A stretch of DNA of 64,000 nucleotides from SZAS-79 sp964599095 (lineage in GTDB: Bacteria; Pseudomonadota; Gammaproteobacteria; Burkholderiales; SG8-39). The DNA lies in contig CAZREB010000007.1 of NCBI GenBank assembly GCA_964599095.1, positions 62,001 through 126,000 of the forward strand, written 5' to 3'. This document shows, in pieces, positions 1-11,794 of the stretch; the first letter of the stretch is position 1, and the number at the start of each line of letters is the position of its first letter. The notes beneath the pieces were generated by a model that was given only the letters and a program-made list of their open reading frames with translations, was not told where the DNA came from and did not search any database. A program made the position numbers and the translations under genes.

Positions 1-226
1 CGCGCTTCTGTTCAAGTGTCCTGGATTCGTAAACGGTCTCGACGAGCAGCGCCTGCCGCCACGCAAGCCAGAACATCAGCCCCAGGCCGAGGATGTCGAG
101 GGCGACGGCGGGCCCGAGTATCTCCGGATGGCTCCACCCGAACGTGAGCGCGGCGACGTTCAGCGCAACGAGCGCCGCCCCGACCACGACGCCGGCCACG
201 ATCCGCCGCCGCACCCTCTTGATCAT
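1..226 (-). CDS. Small membrane protein, partial (runs off left edge)
   Basis: An open frame on the minus strand starts at an ATG at 226 (MIKRVRRRIVAGVV...) and is still open at base 1. The 75 visible residues have a basic start, a hydrophobic helix at about residues 9-28 and a second at about 39-56, ending in a charged tail (YESRTLEQKR), so a two-helix inner-membrane protein is likely. No family is recognised. The start is uncertain because the FNR-like box at 230-243 sits directly against it and leaves no room for a ribosome binding site. Confidence 0.5.
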   Translation of the reverse strand, partial: MIKRVRRRIVAGVVVGAALVALNVAALTFGWSHPEILGPAVALDILGLGLMFWLAWRQALLVETVYESRTLEQKR

Positions 227-229
227 CGT

Positions 230-243
230 TTGACACAGGTCAA
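230..243. promoter_or_regulatory. FNR-like box upstream of hemN
   Basis: TTGACACAGGTCAA is a perfect 5-4-5 palindrome of the FNR/Anr/Dnr type. Its centre (236.5) would place a class II start site near 278, just ahead of the hemN ATG at 300. Oxygen-independent haem synthesis is a classical target of this regulator family. Confidence 0.8.
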
Positions 244-299
244 AGCGCCCGTCCGCATCGCTGTCAAAGTGAGCCTGCCCAACAGGAATTCATCCGAAC

Positions 300-1697
300 A
301 TGCAGCCCGTCAACCAATCCGAGCTGGTCGTCGACCCGGACCTGATCCGCCGGCACGACTTCAGCGGTCCCCGATACACTTCCTATCCCACCGCCGACCG
401 GTTCGTCGAGGGCTTCGGCGAGACCCAGTGCCGCGAATGGCTCGCCAAGCGCAACATCGGCGGCATCAAGCAGCCGCTCTCGGTCTACGTGCACCTGCCC
501 TTCTGCAACACCATCTGCTACTACTGTGCCTGCAACAAGGTGGTGACGAAGGACCATGGCCGATCGGCAAAGTATATCAAGTACCTTGCCCGCGAAATGG
601 CGCTCTATGACGAACTGCTTGGCGACGAGCGCTCGATCTGCCAGCTGCACTGGGGCGGCGGCACCCCGACCTTCCTGTCGCAGGCCGAGATGCGCGGCCT
701 GATGGACGGGATCCACCGCCACTTCCTGCCGGTGCCGAATGCGGAATACTCGATCGAGATCGACCCGCGCAAGATCGGGGCCGGCACGATGGCCTTCCTG
801 GCCGAGCTCGGCTTCAACCGGGTGTCGATCGGCGTGCAGGATTTCAACCTGGCGGTGCAGAAAGCGGTCAACCGCATCCAGAGCGAGGAAGAGACCCGCC
901 GCGCCATCGACGAGTCGCGCGCCAACGGCTTTCGCTCGGTCAACCTCGACCTGATCTACGGCCTGCCGAAGCAGACGCTGGCCGGCTTCGAGGAAACGCT
1001 CGAACGCATCATCGGCCTCTCGCCGGACCGGATCGCGCTCTACAACTACGCGCACCTGCCCACCGTCTTCAAGCCGCAGCGGCGGATCCTCGACGCCGAC
1101 CTGCCGAAGGCGGACGAAAAGCTCGCGATATTCACCAAGGCAATCGACCGCCTGACGCGCGCCGGGTACGTGTATATCGGCATGGACCATTTCGCCAAGC
1201 CCGGCGACGACCTCGCGGTCGCCCAGCGGCAGGGGCGCCTGCACCGCAATTTCCAGGGCTACTCGACGCACGCCGACAGCGACCTGGTCGCGTTCGGCAT
1301 CTCGGCGATCGGACGCATCGGCCCGACGTACTACCAGAACATGAAGACGCTCGACGAGTACTACGATGCGCTCGACTGGGATCACCTGCCGGTGATGCGC
1401 GGCATCGAGCTGACGCAGGACGACCTGGTGCGCCGTGCGGTGATCCAGGCGCTGATCTGCAATTTCAAGCTTTCGGTGGAGTCGATCGAGCTGTCCTACC
1501 TGATCGATTTCAAAGAGTACTTTGCGCGGGAACTGGCCGACCTCCAGTTGCTCGTCGAGCAGGACCTGGTCGACGTCAGCCCGGAATGGATCACGATCAC
1601 GCCGCGCGGCCGGCTGCTGGTGCGCTCCATTTGCATGGTGTTCGACCGCTACATGCGCGAGCACAAGCGCAGCGCGACCTATTCCAAGGTGATCTGA
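300..1697 (+). CDS. hemN: Oxygen-independent coproporphyrinogen III oxidase HemN
   Basis: This 465-residue radical-SAM enzyme decarboxylates coproporphyrinogen III to protoporphyrinogen IX without oxygen, in the cytoplasm. The cluster motif is visible as C69-NTI-C73-YY-C76-A-C78, the CX3CX2C pattern with the extra cysteine typical of true HemN rather than HemW. The N-terminal region (RYTSYPTADRF) and the total length also fit HemN. The ATG at 300 is preceded by an AGGA at about 281-284 and by the FNR-like box at 230-243, so anaerobic induction is expected. The next gene starts 3 bases after the stop, suggesting co-transcription. Confidence 0.95.
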   Translation: MQPVNQSELVVDPDLIRRHDFSGPRYTSYPTADRFVEGFGETQCREWLAKRNIGGIKQPLSVYVHLPFCNTICYYCACNKVVTKDHGRSAKYIKYLAREMALYDELLGDERSICQLHWGGGTPTFLSQAEMRGLMDGIHRHFLPVPNAEYSIEIDPRKIGAGTMAFLAELGFNRVSIGVQDFNLAVQKAVNRIQSEEETRRAIDESRANGFRSVNLDLIYGLPKQTLAGFEETLERIIGLSPDRIALYNYAHLPTVFKPQRRILDADLPKADEKLAIFTKAIDRLTRAGYVYIGMDHFAKPGDDLAVAQRQGRLHRNFQGYSTHADSDLVAFGISAIGRIGPTYYQNMKTLDEYYDALDWDHLPVMRGIELTQDDLVRRAVIQALICNFKLSVESIELSYLIDFKEYFARELADLQLLVEQDLVDVSPEWITITPRGRLLVRSICMVFDRYMREHKRSATYSKVI

Positions 1698-1700
1698 ACG

Positions 1701-2447
1701 GTGCCGGACGCGCCGTCGACCGGGATCGCGATCGCGGGCCTCGCGCTGGGCCTGGTTTCAGGCGTGCACTGCGTCGGCATGTGCGGCGGCATCGTGGCGG
1801 CCTTCTCGGCCCAGCCCGGGATCGTCCGTGTGGTACGCAAAGCGGACGAGACACCGGGCGCGCCGAGCCTTGGCCTCCTCGCGTTGTTCAACGCCGGGCG
1901 GATCGGCGCCTACACGCTGGCCGGCGCGATCGCCGGCTCGATCGGGAGCGCAGGGGCCTATGTGGCCGGGGCGATCGACCTGCAGACGCTGCTGTTCCTC
2001 GGCGCGAACCTGATGCTGGTGCTGATCGGCCTGTACCTGGCCGGCCTGAGCCCGATGCTCGCACGCGTCGAGAAGCTCGGTGTCCCGCTCTGGCGCCGCA
2101 TCCAGCCGCTGGCCGCGCGCTTCCTGCCGGCCGACACGCCCGCCCGGGCCTTCATCGCCGGCAGCTTGTGGGGCTGGCTGCCGTGCGGGCTCGTATACGG
2201 GATGCTCGCCACCGCGGTGGCTTCCGGCAGCACCGCGGGCGGCGCGCTGGCGATGCTGGCGTTCGGCCTCGGCACGCTGCCGAACCTGATGCTGGCGGGC
2301 ATGGCGCTTTCGCGCATGCACAAGTTCGCCGCCCGGCCGCGGGTCAGGCAACTGGCCGGGGGGCTGGTGCTTTCGTTCGGCCTGCTGGGCCTGGCGCGCG
2401 CAGCCGACCTCGGCGAGGCGATCCGCCGCGGGCTGCTGTGCCTCTAG
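1701..2447 (+). CDS. Sulfite exporter TauE/SafE-like (DsbD_2-type) membrane protein
   Basis: A 248-residue polytopic membrane protein with a GTG start 3 bases after hemN. It has about six hydrophobic segments and the signature VHCVGMCGGIVAAFS near residues 21-36, with paired cysteines; a second Cys-containing segment (LWGWLPCGLVYGMLATA) follows around residue 155. This is the DsbD-like transmembrane family often labelled TauE/SafE and often found near hemN and cbb3 oxidase maturation genes, where roles in copper or thiol handling have been proposed. The substrate cannot be read from sequence. It probably shares the hemN promoter. Confidence 0.8.
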   Translation: MPDAPSTGIAIAGLALGLVSGVHCVGMCGGIVAAFSAQPGIVRVVRKADETPGAPSLGLLALFNAGRIGAYTLAGAIAGSIGSAGAYVAGAIDLQTLLFLGANLMLVLIGLYLAGLSPMLARVEKLGVPLWRRIQPLAARFLPADTPARAFIAGSLWGWLPCGLVYGMLATAVASGSTAGGALAMLAFGLGTLPNLMLAGMALSRMHKFAARPRVRQLAGGLVLSFGLLGLARAADLGEAIRRGLLCL

Positions 2448-2460
2448 GCGGGCCGGGCCG

Positions 2461-2526
2461 ATGGCAGCATTTCGGCTTGTAAGCCAATAACGGCGCGGGC
2501 CTTAGGCAGAAAATGGCAGGATTGCC
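2461..2526 (+). repeat. Dispersed 52-bp-period repeat, copy A
   Basis: ATGGCAGCATT at 2461 recurs as ATGGCAGGATT at 2513, exactly 52 bp apart. The same arrangement occurs at 62226/62278 and 63679/63731. The spacer is only partly conserved (a CTTAGGC...AAAATGG block ahead of the second motif). Paired direct motifs at a fixed spacing look like transposase-binding sites at an insertion sequence end (IS21-type ends are one model), but no transposase is nearby. Confidence 0.7.
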
Positions 2527-2544
2527 TGCCTGCCGCCGGCCCGC

Positions 2545-2763
2545 TCAGCCTTCGATCCGGTAGAAGTTTCGGTTCAGCCAGTCGGCCACCGCGTCGGCTT
2601 CCGCGGCCGAAAAGCAGGGCGGGTTCTTGCGGCTCCAGCGGGCGACTTCGGCCCGCAGTTCCTCGATCGAGGAGGGGATCCGGGTGAAGTCCCCGAAATC
2701 CCCCGGTGCGCCGAACGCACTCGGCGCGATCGTGAATATCGCAGTCAAAGGTGAGATTGCCAT
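2545..2763 (-). CDS. Hypothetical protein (72 aa)
   Basis: A short minus-strand frame taken from an internal ATG (MAISPLTAIFTIAPS...), ending WLNRNFYRIEG. The C-terminal half is charged and looks like a real globular segment, but no family is recognised. A start 16 codons upstream is also open. It is divergent from cfa, and the palindromic box at 2817-2830 could serve both. Confidence 0.45.
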   Translation of the reverse strand: MAISPLTAIFTIAPSAFGAPGDFGDFTRIPSSIEELRAEVARWSRKNPPCFSAAEADAVADWLNRNFYRIEG

Positions 2764-2816
2764 CGTTTTTGCTCGTAGCAGGCAGGGAAATGATGGCCCG
2801 GAAATCCGCACCGCAC

Positions 2817-2830
2817 TTGACGCTCGTCAA
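2817..2830. promoter_or_regulatory. FNR-like box upstream of cfa
   Basis: TTGACGCTCGTCAA, centre 2823.5. A good -10 (TCTAAT, 2854-2859) lies at the class II distance, predicting transcription from about 2865 into cfa at 2893. The fit of box, -10 and RBS (GGGAGG near 2880) makes this one of the best promoter models in the window. Confidence 0.8.
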
Positions 2831-2892
2831 GGAACCGGCGCGCAGCCGGTGGAGTCTAATGGAATTACTGTGGAACCTGGGAGGCTGCGCCT

Positions 2893-4116
2893 ATGCTTCT
2901 CGAAAAGGCATTCGAACGCACGCTCGACGCCCTGCGCCAGGGCGCTGGCATTCCAGTGCGAGTCGAGTTGTGGACCGGGCAGAAGATCGACCTGTCGCGC
3001 GACCCGAAAGTCACGATCGGCATCCCCAGGGCCTCGGCGCTGCGCTATTTCGTTTCGCCCGACCTGGGCAAGCTGGGCGAGGCGTTCGTCGAAGGGCATA
3101 TCCGCGTCGAGGGCGCGATCGGCGAGGTCTTCAGCGTCGCGGAATCGATCGCCCGGCGCGCAGCCGGTCGCAGCCAGACGGCGCCGCGTCCGTCGAACCG
3201 GCACAGCCTCGAACGCGACCGCCGGGCGATCGAATACCACTACGACGTCTCCGACGAGTTCTATTCGCTGTTCCTCGATCCGCGCATGGTGTACTCGTGC
3301 GCCTATTTCGCCGATGAAGGCGACAGCCTCGAGGCGGCGCAACTGCGCAAGCTCGACCACATCCTCACCAAGCTCCGGGTACAGCCGGGCGAGCGTTTCC
3401 TCGACATCGGGTGCGGATGGGGGGCACTCGTCATGCGCGCCGCCGAAAAGTACGGCGCGATCGCCACCGGGATCACGCTCTCGAAGAACCAGTGCGAGAC
3501 CGCGCGCAGGCGCATCCGCGACGCCGGGCTCGCCGATCGCTGCAGTGTCGAACTGCTCGACTACCGTGAAGTCGCCGGCGAGCGGATGTTCGACAAGATC
3601 GCAAGCGTCGGGATGCTCGAACACGTCGGGCTGGCCAACCTGCCGGACTACTTCGCCAGGATCGCGGCGCTGCTGAAGGACGGCGGCCTGTCGCTCAGCC
3701 ACGGGATCACGACCAGCGACCCGGACAGCCACTGGCTGGAACTGGGGGCAGGGGAGTTCATCGACCGCTACGTATTCCCGGACGGGGAGTTGCCGCACCT
3801 GTCGCTTGCGGTGCAGCAGATGGCTCGCGCCGGCCTCGAGGTCTACGACGTCGAGTCGCTGCGCCGCCACTACGCACGCACCTGCCGCGAGTGGTCCGGG
3901 AACCTGGAAAGGAACCGCGCGCAGGCCTCGGCGATCGCCGGCGACCGGCGCTGCCGGATCTGGCAGATCTACCTGGCCGGCTGCGCCTACGCATTCGCCA
4001 ACGGCTGGATCAACGTCTACCAGGTCCTGACCGGCCGCGCGGATTCGGCCAGGGCCCCCGGCCTGCCGATGACGCGAGACTACATGTACACAGCGGCGGC
4101 CGACAGCGCCGCTTGA
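2893..4116 (+). CDS. cfa: Cyclopropane-fatty-acyl-phospholipid synthase
   Basis: A 407-residue enzyme that transfers a methylene from S-adenosylmethionine to unsaturated phospholipid acyl chains at the membrane. The N-terminal lipid-binding domain is followed by the family signature HYDVSDEFYSLFLDPRMVYSC (about residues 116-136) and SAM motif I LDIGCGWGA (about 173-181). The length matches the family. The gene stands alone under the box at 2817-2830, consistent with membrane hardening under oxygen limitation or stationary phase. Its TGA stop lies inside the next FNR-like box. Confidence 0.93.
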   Translation: MLLEKAFERTLDALRQGAGIPVRVELWTGQKIDLSRDPKVTIGIPRASALRYFVSPDLGKLGEAFVEGHIRVEGAIGEVFSVAESIARRAAGRSQTAPRPSNRHSLERDRRAIEYHYDVSDEFYSLFLDPRMVYSCAYFADEGDSLEAAQLRKLDHILTKLRVQPGERFLDIGCGWGALVMRAAEKYGAIATGITLSKNQCETARRRIRDAGLADRCSVELLDYREVAGERMFDKIASVGMLEHVGLANLPDYFARIAALLKDGGLSLSHGITTSDPDSHWLELGAGEFIDRYVFPDGELPHLSLAVQQMARAGLEVYDVESLRRHYARTCREWSGNLERNRAQASAIAGDRRCRIWQIYLAGCAYAFANGWINVYQVLTGRADSARAPGLPMTRDYMYTAAADSAA

Positions 4117-4126
4117 CCTGCGTCAA
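4113..4126. promoter_or_regulatory. FNR-like box overlapping the cfa stop, upstream of groEL
   Basis: TTGACCTGCGTCAA, centre 4119.5, predicts a start near 4161 for groEL (ATG 4190). The TGA of the left half-site is the cfa stop codon. The -10 is weak (CATGGC at about 4151). Confidence 0.7.
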
Positions 4127-4189
4127 TCCGCGCAGCGCCAGCCGGCGCAGCATGGCCGCATTCGCCAACGCTTTGGGAAATCACCGATC

Positions 4190-5812
<1,623 letters not shown>

Positions 5813-5823
5813 GGGAGCACGCA

Positions 5824-6942
5824 ATGTGGATCGGCGTACCGAGGGAGATCAAGGTTCACGAATACCGGGTGGGCCTGACCCCGGAAAGCGTGCACAGGCT
5901 GGTCGCCTGCGGGCAGGACGTCATCGTCGAGCATGCAGCCGGCGCCGGCATCGGTGCCACCGACGAGGACTATCGCAAGGCGGGTGCGCGGATCGCCGCA
6001 GACGCCGGCGAAGTGTTCGAGCGCGCGGACCTCGTCGTCAAGGTCAAGGAGCCGCTGGCCGGCGAGCGCGCGCGGCTGCGCCCCGGGCAGGCATTGTTCA
6101 CCTACCTGCACCTTGCGCCGGACCCGGCGCAGGCCGCGGATCTGCTGGCGAGCGGCGCGACTGCGATTGCCTACGAGACGGTGACTTCGGATGCAGGCGG
6201 CCTGCCGCTGCTTGCGCCGATGTCGGAGGTGGCCGGGCGGATGTCGGTCCAGGTCGCCGCGCACTATCTCGAGAAGCCGCACGGCGGGCGCGGCGTGCTG
6301 TTGGCCGGCGCCACGGGCGTGCCGCCGGCGAAGGTGCTGGTCCTCGGCGCCGGCGTGGTGGGCGCAAATGCCGCGACGATTGCGGTTGCGATGGGCGCCG
6401 AGGTGACCGTGGTCAACCGGTCATCGGCGCCGCTGGCGAACCTGGCCGCGCGGCTGGGACCGCGGCTGCGAACCATCGAATCCGCGGCGGCCTCGATCGA
6501 ATCGCTGCTGGCCGACGCCGACGCCGTGATCGGCGCCGCGCTGGTGCCGGGCGCGCTGGCGCCCAAACTCGTCAGTCGCGCAATGCTCGGCCGCCTGCGC
6601 GCGGGCAGCGTGCTGGTCGACGTGTCGATCGACCAGGGCGGGTGTTTCGAAACCTCGCGGCCGACGACTCACGCCGAGCCGGTGTTCACGCTCGACGGGA
6701 TCGTTCACTACTGCGTGGCCAACATGCCCGGCGCGGTGCCGCGCACTTCGACCTACGCCTTGAACCGGGCGACGCTGCCGTTCGTGGAGGAACTCGCGGC
6801 GCGCGGAATCGAAGGGGCCCTGCGAGCCAACCCGCACCTGCGCAACGGGCTGACGGTGAGGCGGGGATGCATTACCCGCCCGGAGGTGGCTGCAGCGCTG
6901 GGTATCGCGTGGACGGACGCGGAAGAAGCCCTGCAGGACTGA
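5824..6942 (+). CDS. ald: Alanine dehydrogenase
   Basis: A 372-residue NAD-dependent enzyme interconverting alanine and pyruvate plus ammonia. The start ATG (MWIGVPREIKVHEYRVGLTP) follows a strong GAGGGAG. R15 of the substrate site, the LHLAPD histidine block, the Rossmann motif VLGAGVVGANAA and the VDVSIDQGGCFETS aspartate region are visible. It is 11 bases downstream of groEL. Reductive alanine formation would re-oxidise NADH anaerobically, which fits the FNR-like control of the operon. Confidence 0.93.
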   Translation: MWIGVPREIKVHEYRVGLTPESVHRLVACGQDVIVEHAAGAGIGATDEDYRKAGARIAADAGEVFERADLVVKVKEPLAGERARLRPGQALFTYLHLAPDPAQAADLLASGATAIAYETVTSDAGGLPLLAPMSEVAGRMSVQVAAHYLEKPHGGRGVLLAGATGVPPAKVLVLGAGVVGANAATIAVAMGAEVTVVNRSSAPLANLAARLGPRLRTIESAAASIESLLADADAVIGAALVPGALAPKLVSRAMLGRLRAGSVLVDVSIDQGGCFETSRPTTHAEPVFTLDGIVHYCVANMPGAVPRTSTYALNRATLPFVEELAARGIEGALRANPHLRNGLTVRRGCITRPEVAAALGIAWTDAEEALQD

Positions 6943-6954
6943 CCTTGCACGAAT

Positions 6955-6968
6955 TTGATCGATGTCAA
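6955..6968. promoter_or_regulatory. FNR-like box upstream of hsp20
   Basis: TTGATCGATGTCAA, centre 6961.5. A -10 TAGTAT at 6990-6995 is at the class II distance, giving a start near 7002 and an untranslated leader of about 90 bases to the ATG at 7094. Confidence 0.8.
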
Positions 6969-7093
6969 TACCGGCACGTGCTGCAGGAATAGTATTTTTT
7001 GGATGAGCATGGTGTCGGGGCCGTGGGCCGGGCCCGCCGACATTCACGCTGACACTGGTACCGGCTCTGTTCAATCTTTTTTGGAGATCCATC

Positions 7094-7540
7094 ATGGCGA
7101 ACATTACCCGCTTCGACCCTTTCGGCAACCTCAAGCGCTTCGACCCTTTCGGCGGCATGGACGAAGTCTTCAAGGATCTCTGGGTGCGTCCCTGGCAGGG
7201 CGGCGTCGAGTTCAATCCGCAGATCAAGATGGACGTGACCGAAAACGACCAGGGCTACCTCGTCAAGGCCGAGATCCCCGGCGTGAACAAGGAAGACGTG
7301 CAGATCGAGATCGACGGCAACCAGGTGTCGATTTCCGCCGAGGTCAAGAAGGAAAAGGAAGAGAAGAAGGGCGAGATGACCCTGCGCAGCGAGCGCTACT
7401 ACGGCAAGCAGTATCGCAGCTTCACCCTGTCGCACGACATCGACGAAGCGAAGGCCGAGGCCAAGTACAACAACGGCGTGCTGGAACTGACGCTGCCGAA
7501 GAAGGCCGGCACCCGGACCAAGCAGCTCAAGGTGCAGTAG
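7094..7540 (+). CDS. Hsp20 family small heat-shock protein
   Basis: A 148-residue alpha-crystallin-type holdase. The short N-terminal arm (FDPFGNLKRFDPFGGMDEVF) contains a repeated FDPFG motif. The alpha-crystallin domain spans about residues 38-140 and ends with the diagnostic NNGVLELTLPKK. A TTTTTTGGAGATCCATC leader gives a GGAG binding site. It is first in an apparent operon with the kinase fusion and ftsH, under the box at 6955-6968. Confidence 0.93.
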   Translation: MANITRFDPFGNLKRFDPFGGMDEVFKDLWVRPWQGGVEFNPQIKMDVTENDQGYLVKAEIPGVNKEDVQIEIDGNQVSISAEVKKEKEEKKGEMTLRSERYYGKQYRSFTLSHDIDEAKAEAKYNNGVLELTLPKKAGTRTKQLKVQ

Positions 7541-7563
7541 CCGCAGCAACGGGCCGCTGCGCC

Positions 7564-9161
7564 TTGTCGATCGATCGTCTTGTCGACGGGCTGCGGCGGC
7601 CTGCCGCCTATCCGGAAGGGGACTTCCGCGCCGGTGGCGCGGCGCCGGGCCGCCGGGTCGAGATGCTGGAAACGCACATCTCGTGGGTGCTGCTGACCGA
7701 CCTGCACGCCTACAAGATCAAGAAGCCGGTCGACCTCGGATTCCTCGATTTCACGACGCTCGAAGCGCGGCGTTTCTATTGCGCCGAGGAACTGCGGCTG
7801 AACCGGCGCATCGCCCCGTCGCTCTACCTCGACGTGGTGCCGGTCACGCTGGGTGCCGCGGGCCCGCTGATGGGCGGCGATGGCGAGCCCGTGGAGTACG
7901 CGCTGAGGATGCGGCGATTTCCGCAGCAGGCGCTCCTCGATCGCGCGGCGAGGGACGGCAGGCTGGGCAGGAAGTGCATCGACGACCTCGCTGCGCGCGT
8001 TGCGCAATTCCACCTCGGTCTCGAACCTGCGGGCCCGGCGCGCTCCTATGCATCAGCCGAGCGGGTCCTTGCCGATGCGACCCAGAATTTCGACCAGCTG
8101 CGTTCGCTCGCCGGTGCCGAGGAGGGCGCCCTCGCGTACCTGCGCGCCTGGACCGCAGAGGCGCACGCCGGGCTGGCAGACGCGTTCGCGGCGCGCAAGC
8201 GCGACGGGTACGTACGCGAATGCCACGGCGACCTGCACCTGGGGAACATCGTCATGCTCGAGGACGGGCCGGTGCCTTTCGACTGCATCGAGTTCAACGA
8301 GTCCTTCCGCTGGATCGACGTGATGAATGAAGTCGCCTTCCTGGTGATGGACCTTCGGGAACACGGATTGCCGCAGCTGGCGGCACGCTTCCTCAGCCGC
8401 TACCTGGAAGCCACCGGCGACTACGCGGGCCTCGACGTGCTGCGCTTCTACACGGTGTATCGCGCGATGGTGCGCGCGAAAGTCGCCTGCATCCGTGCCG
8501 CCCAGCAGGCGGCAGGCCGGGCGAGCGGCCCGGGCAATGATCCCGAATACCTGAAATACCTTGCGTTCGCGCAGCAGGCCGCGGCCGCAAGCCGTGGTGC
8601 GCTGGTCGTCATGCACGGCGTGTCCGGATCCGGCAAGTCGTTCGTGGCCTCGCAGCTGGCGGACCTTCTGGGGGCCTTGCATGTCCGCTCGGATGTCGAG
8701 CGCAAGCGCCTGCACGGCCTCGCGCCGCAGGCGCGCAGCGCGAGCGGCCTTGGCTCGGGCATTTATGCGCCTGCCGATACCGAGCGAACGTACGAGCGTC
8801 TCGCGGATGCGGCCGGGCATGCGGTCCGCGCCGGCTACCCGGTGGTCGTGGATGCGACCTTCCTGGCCGCCCGCCAGCGCGACCGCTTTCGCAAGCTGGC
8901 TGCGGAGGCGGGCGTGGGATTTGCAATCGTGCCTTGCGCGGCGCCCGATGACGTACTGCGGGCGAGAATCGAGCGGCGCGAGGCGCTGCGGAAGGATCCT
9001 TCGGAAGCCGGGTTGGATGTGCTCCGGCGCCAGTTGGCGGAACTCGTGCCCTTCGATGCAAGCGAGGCGGGCGACCTGAGCCCGGTAGAAGCCGGACAGG
9101 ATGAAGCCGCGGTCCGGCGCCTGGCGTGCAGGCTGGGGGAACGCCTGGGAATCGGGAGGCA

Positions 9162-9165
<4 letters not shown>
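7564..9165 (+). CDS. Aminoglycoside phosphotransferase-like domain fused to an AAA/zeta-type kinase
   Basis: A 533-residue two-domain protein. The N-terminal half has the APH-like fold with YKIKKPVDLGFLDF and the catalytic-loop-like CHGDLHLGNIVM (about residue 220). The C-terminal half (from about residue 340) has a P-loop GVSGSGKSFVA and a DATF segment typical of small-molecule kinases. The TTG start is chosen because relatives carry LRRPAAYP near the N-terminus; an ATG at 7663 is the alternative. The function is unknown, and antibiotic resistance is not implied. Its stop overlaps the ftsH start, and it belongs to the hsp20 operon. Confidence 0.8.
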
Positions 9166-10967
<1,802 letters not shown>

Positions 10968-11034
10968 GCGGGGAGGCGGCCCGCCTGCGCGGGGCCGGCC
11001 TCAGCCGGGTCTGGGCCTTGCCGTTGCAGCCGGC

Positions 11035-11319
11035 TCAGTGATCCTCGACCCGCGGCACGCCTTCCTCGGCCGGCTCACCGGTTTCCGGGTCGATCCAGTC
11101 GGCGATGCCGAGTTCGGCCTCGGCCTCCTCGACCGTTTCGCCGGGCTCGTAGGCCTCTTCGTTCTCCATGCGCATGTTGGCCACCGCCTCGACCAGCGTG
11201 GCGAACGGGCCGGACTCGCGCCCATCGACCCGCGACTGCCAGTAAAAGCCGTCCGGCCTTTCCACAACGCGGGTCGATTCGAACTCCGCGCCGGTTTCCG
11301 GGATCACCTGGCGCGTCAT
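11035..11319 (-). CDS. Hypothetical acidic protein (94 aa)
   Basis: A small acidic protein (MTRQVIPETGAEFESTRVVE...), with an N-terminal half rich in beta-type sequence (PDGFYWQSRVDG) and a Glu-rich C-terminal half. It is not assigned to a named family. Its ATG overlaps the hpf stop (ATGA), so the two are translationally coupled and a role linked to hibernation or stress is inferred. Confidence 0.7.
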   Translation of the reverse strand: MTRQVIPETGAEFESTRVVERPDGFYWQSRVDGRESGPFATLVEAVANMRMENEEAYEPGETVEEAEAELGIADWIDPETGEPAEEGVPRVEDH

Positions 11320-11669
11320 TCCAGTGCCTCCGATTGCGGAATTCCTGCCGGCTTCACGAAATCGCGGCTGGCCCGGATGTACTCCTCGAGTTGCCGGCGC
11401 ACCGCACCGAAGGCCTCGCGCAGCGCCACGTAAACGTCCTCGTCATGGTCGCGGTTGGCGACCAGTTCCTTGCCCGGCACCCGGACGTCGACGATCACCT
11501 GGAAGTGGCGCCCCTGCCGGTGGTGCTTGCGCGACTCCTCGACCGTCACGCGGCAGCTGGTGATGTTGGGATGGAATTCGGCCAGCTTGGCGGCCTTGTC
11601 GCGGATCCGCGCGTCGAGCGCTTCGGAGTGGGGCATGTCCCGGACCGTGATTTGAAGCGGCACTTGCAT
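11316..11669 (-). CDS. hpf: Ribosome hibernation promoting factor, short type
   Basis: A 117-residue HPF/YfiA (sigma-54 modulation) protein that binds the ribosomal decoding region in resting cells. It starts at an internal ATG (MQVPLQITVRDMPHSEALDA) preceded by GAGGAAA, and contains the conserved VIVDVRVPGKELVANRDHDEDVYVALREAF core. It lacks the long C-terminal dimerisation domain. It is transcribed divergently from the Lon-like protease across the box at 11727-11740. Confidence 0.9.
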   Translation of the reverse strand: MQVPLQITVRDMPHSEALDARIRDKAAKLAEFHPNITSCRVTVEESRKHHRQGRHFQVIVDVRVPGKELVANRDHDEDVYVALREAFGAVRRQLEEYIRASRDFVKPAGIPQSEALE

Positions 11670-11726
11670 GATGGTTTCCTCGTTTTTCCGTACGCTTCCA
11701 GTCTCGGGCAGCGCCGCGGGCGAACC

Positions 11727-11740
11727 TTGATCCAAGTCAA
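11727..11740. promoter_or_regulatory. FNR-like box between hpf and the Lon-like gene
   Basis: TTGATCCAAGTCAA, centre 11733.5. Class II spacing gives about 11775 for the plus strand (CAGAAT near 11763 as -10) and about 11692 for the minus strand, so either or both genes could be controlled. Confidence 0.75.
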
Positions 11741-11794
11741 TCCGGCGCGACCCGGGCACTCCCAGAATGCATCCGCGACCCACAGGACCCGTCG

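Noticed and set aside
264..1664. 466-codon minus-strand frame opposite hemN
   Set aside because: Same shadow effect; hemN has complete radical-SAM motifs.
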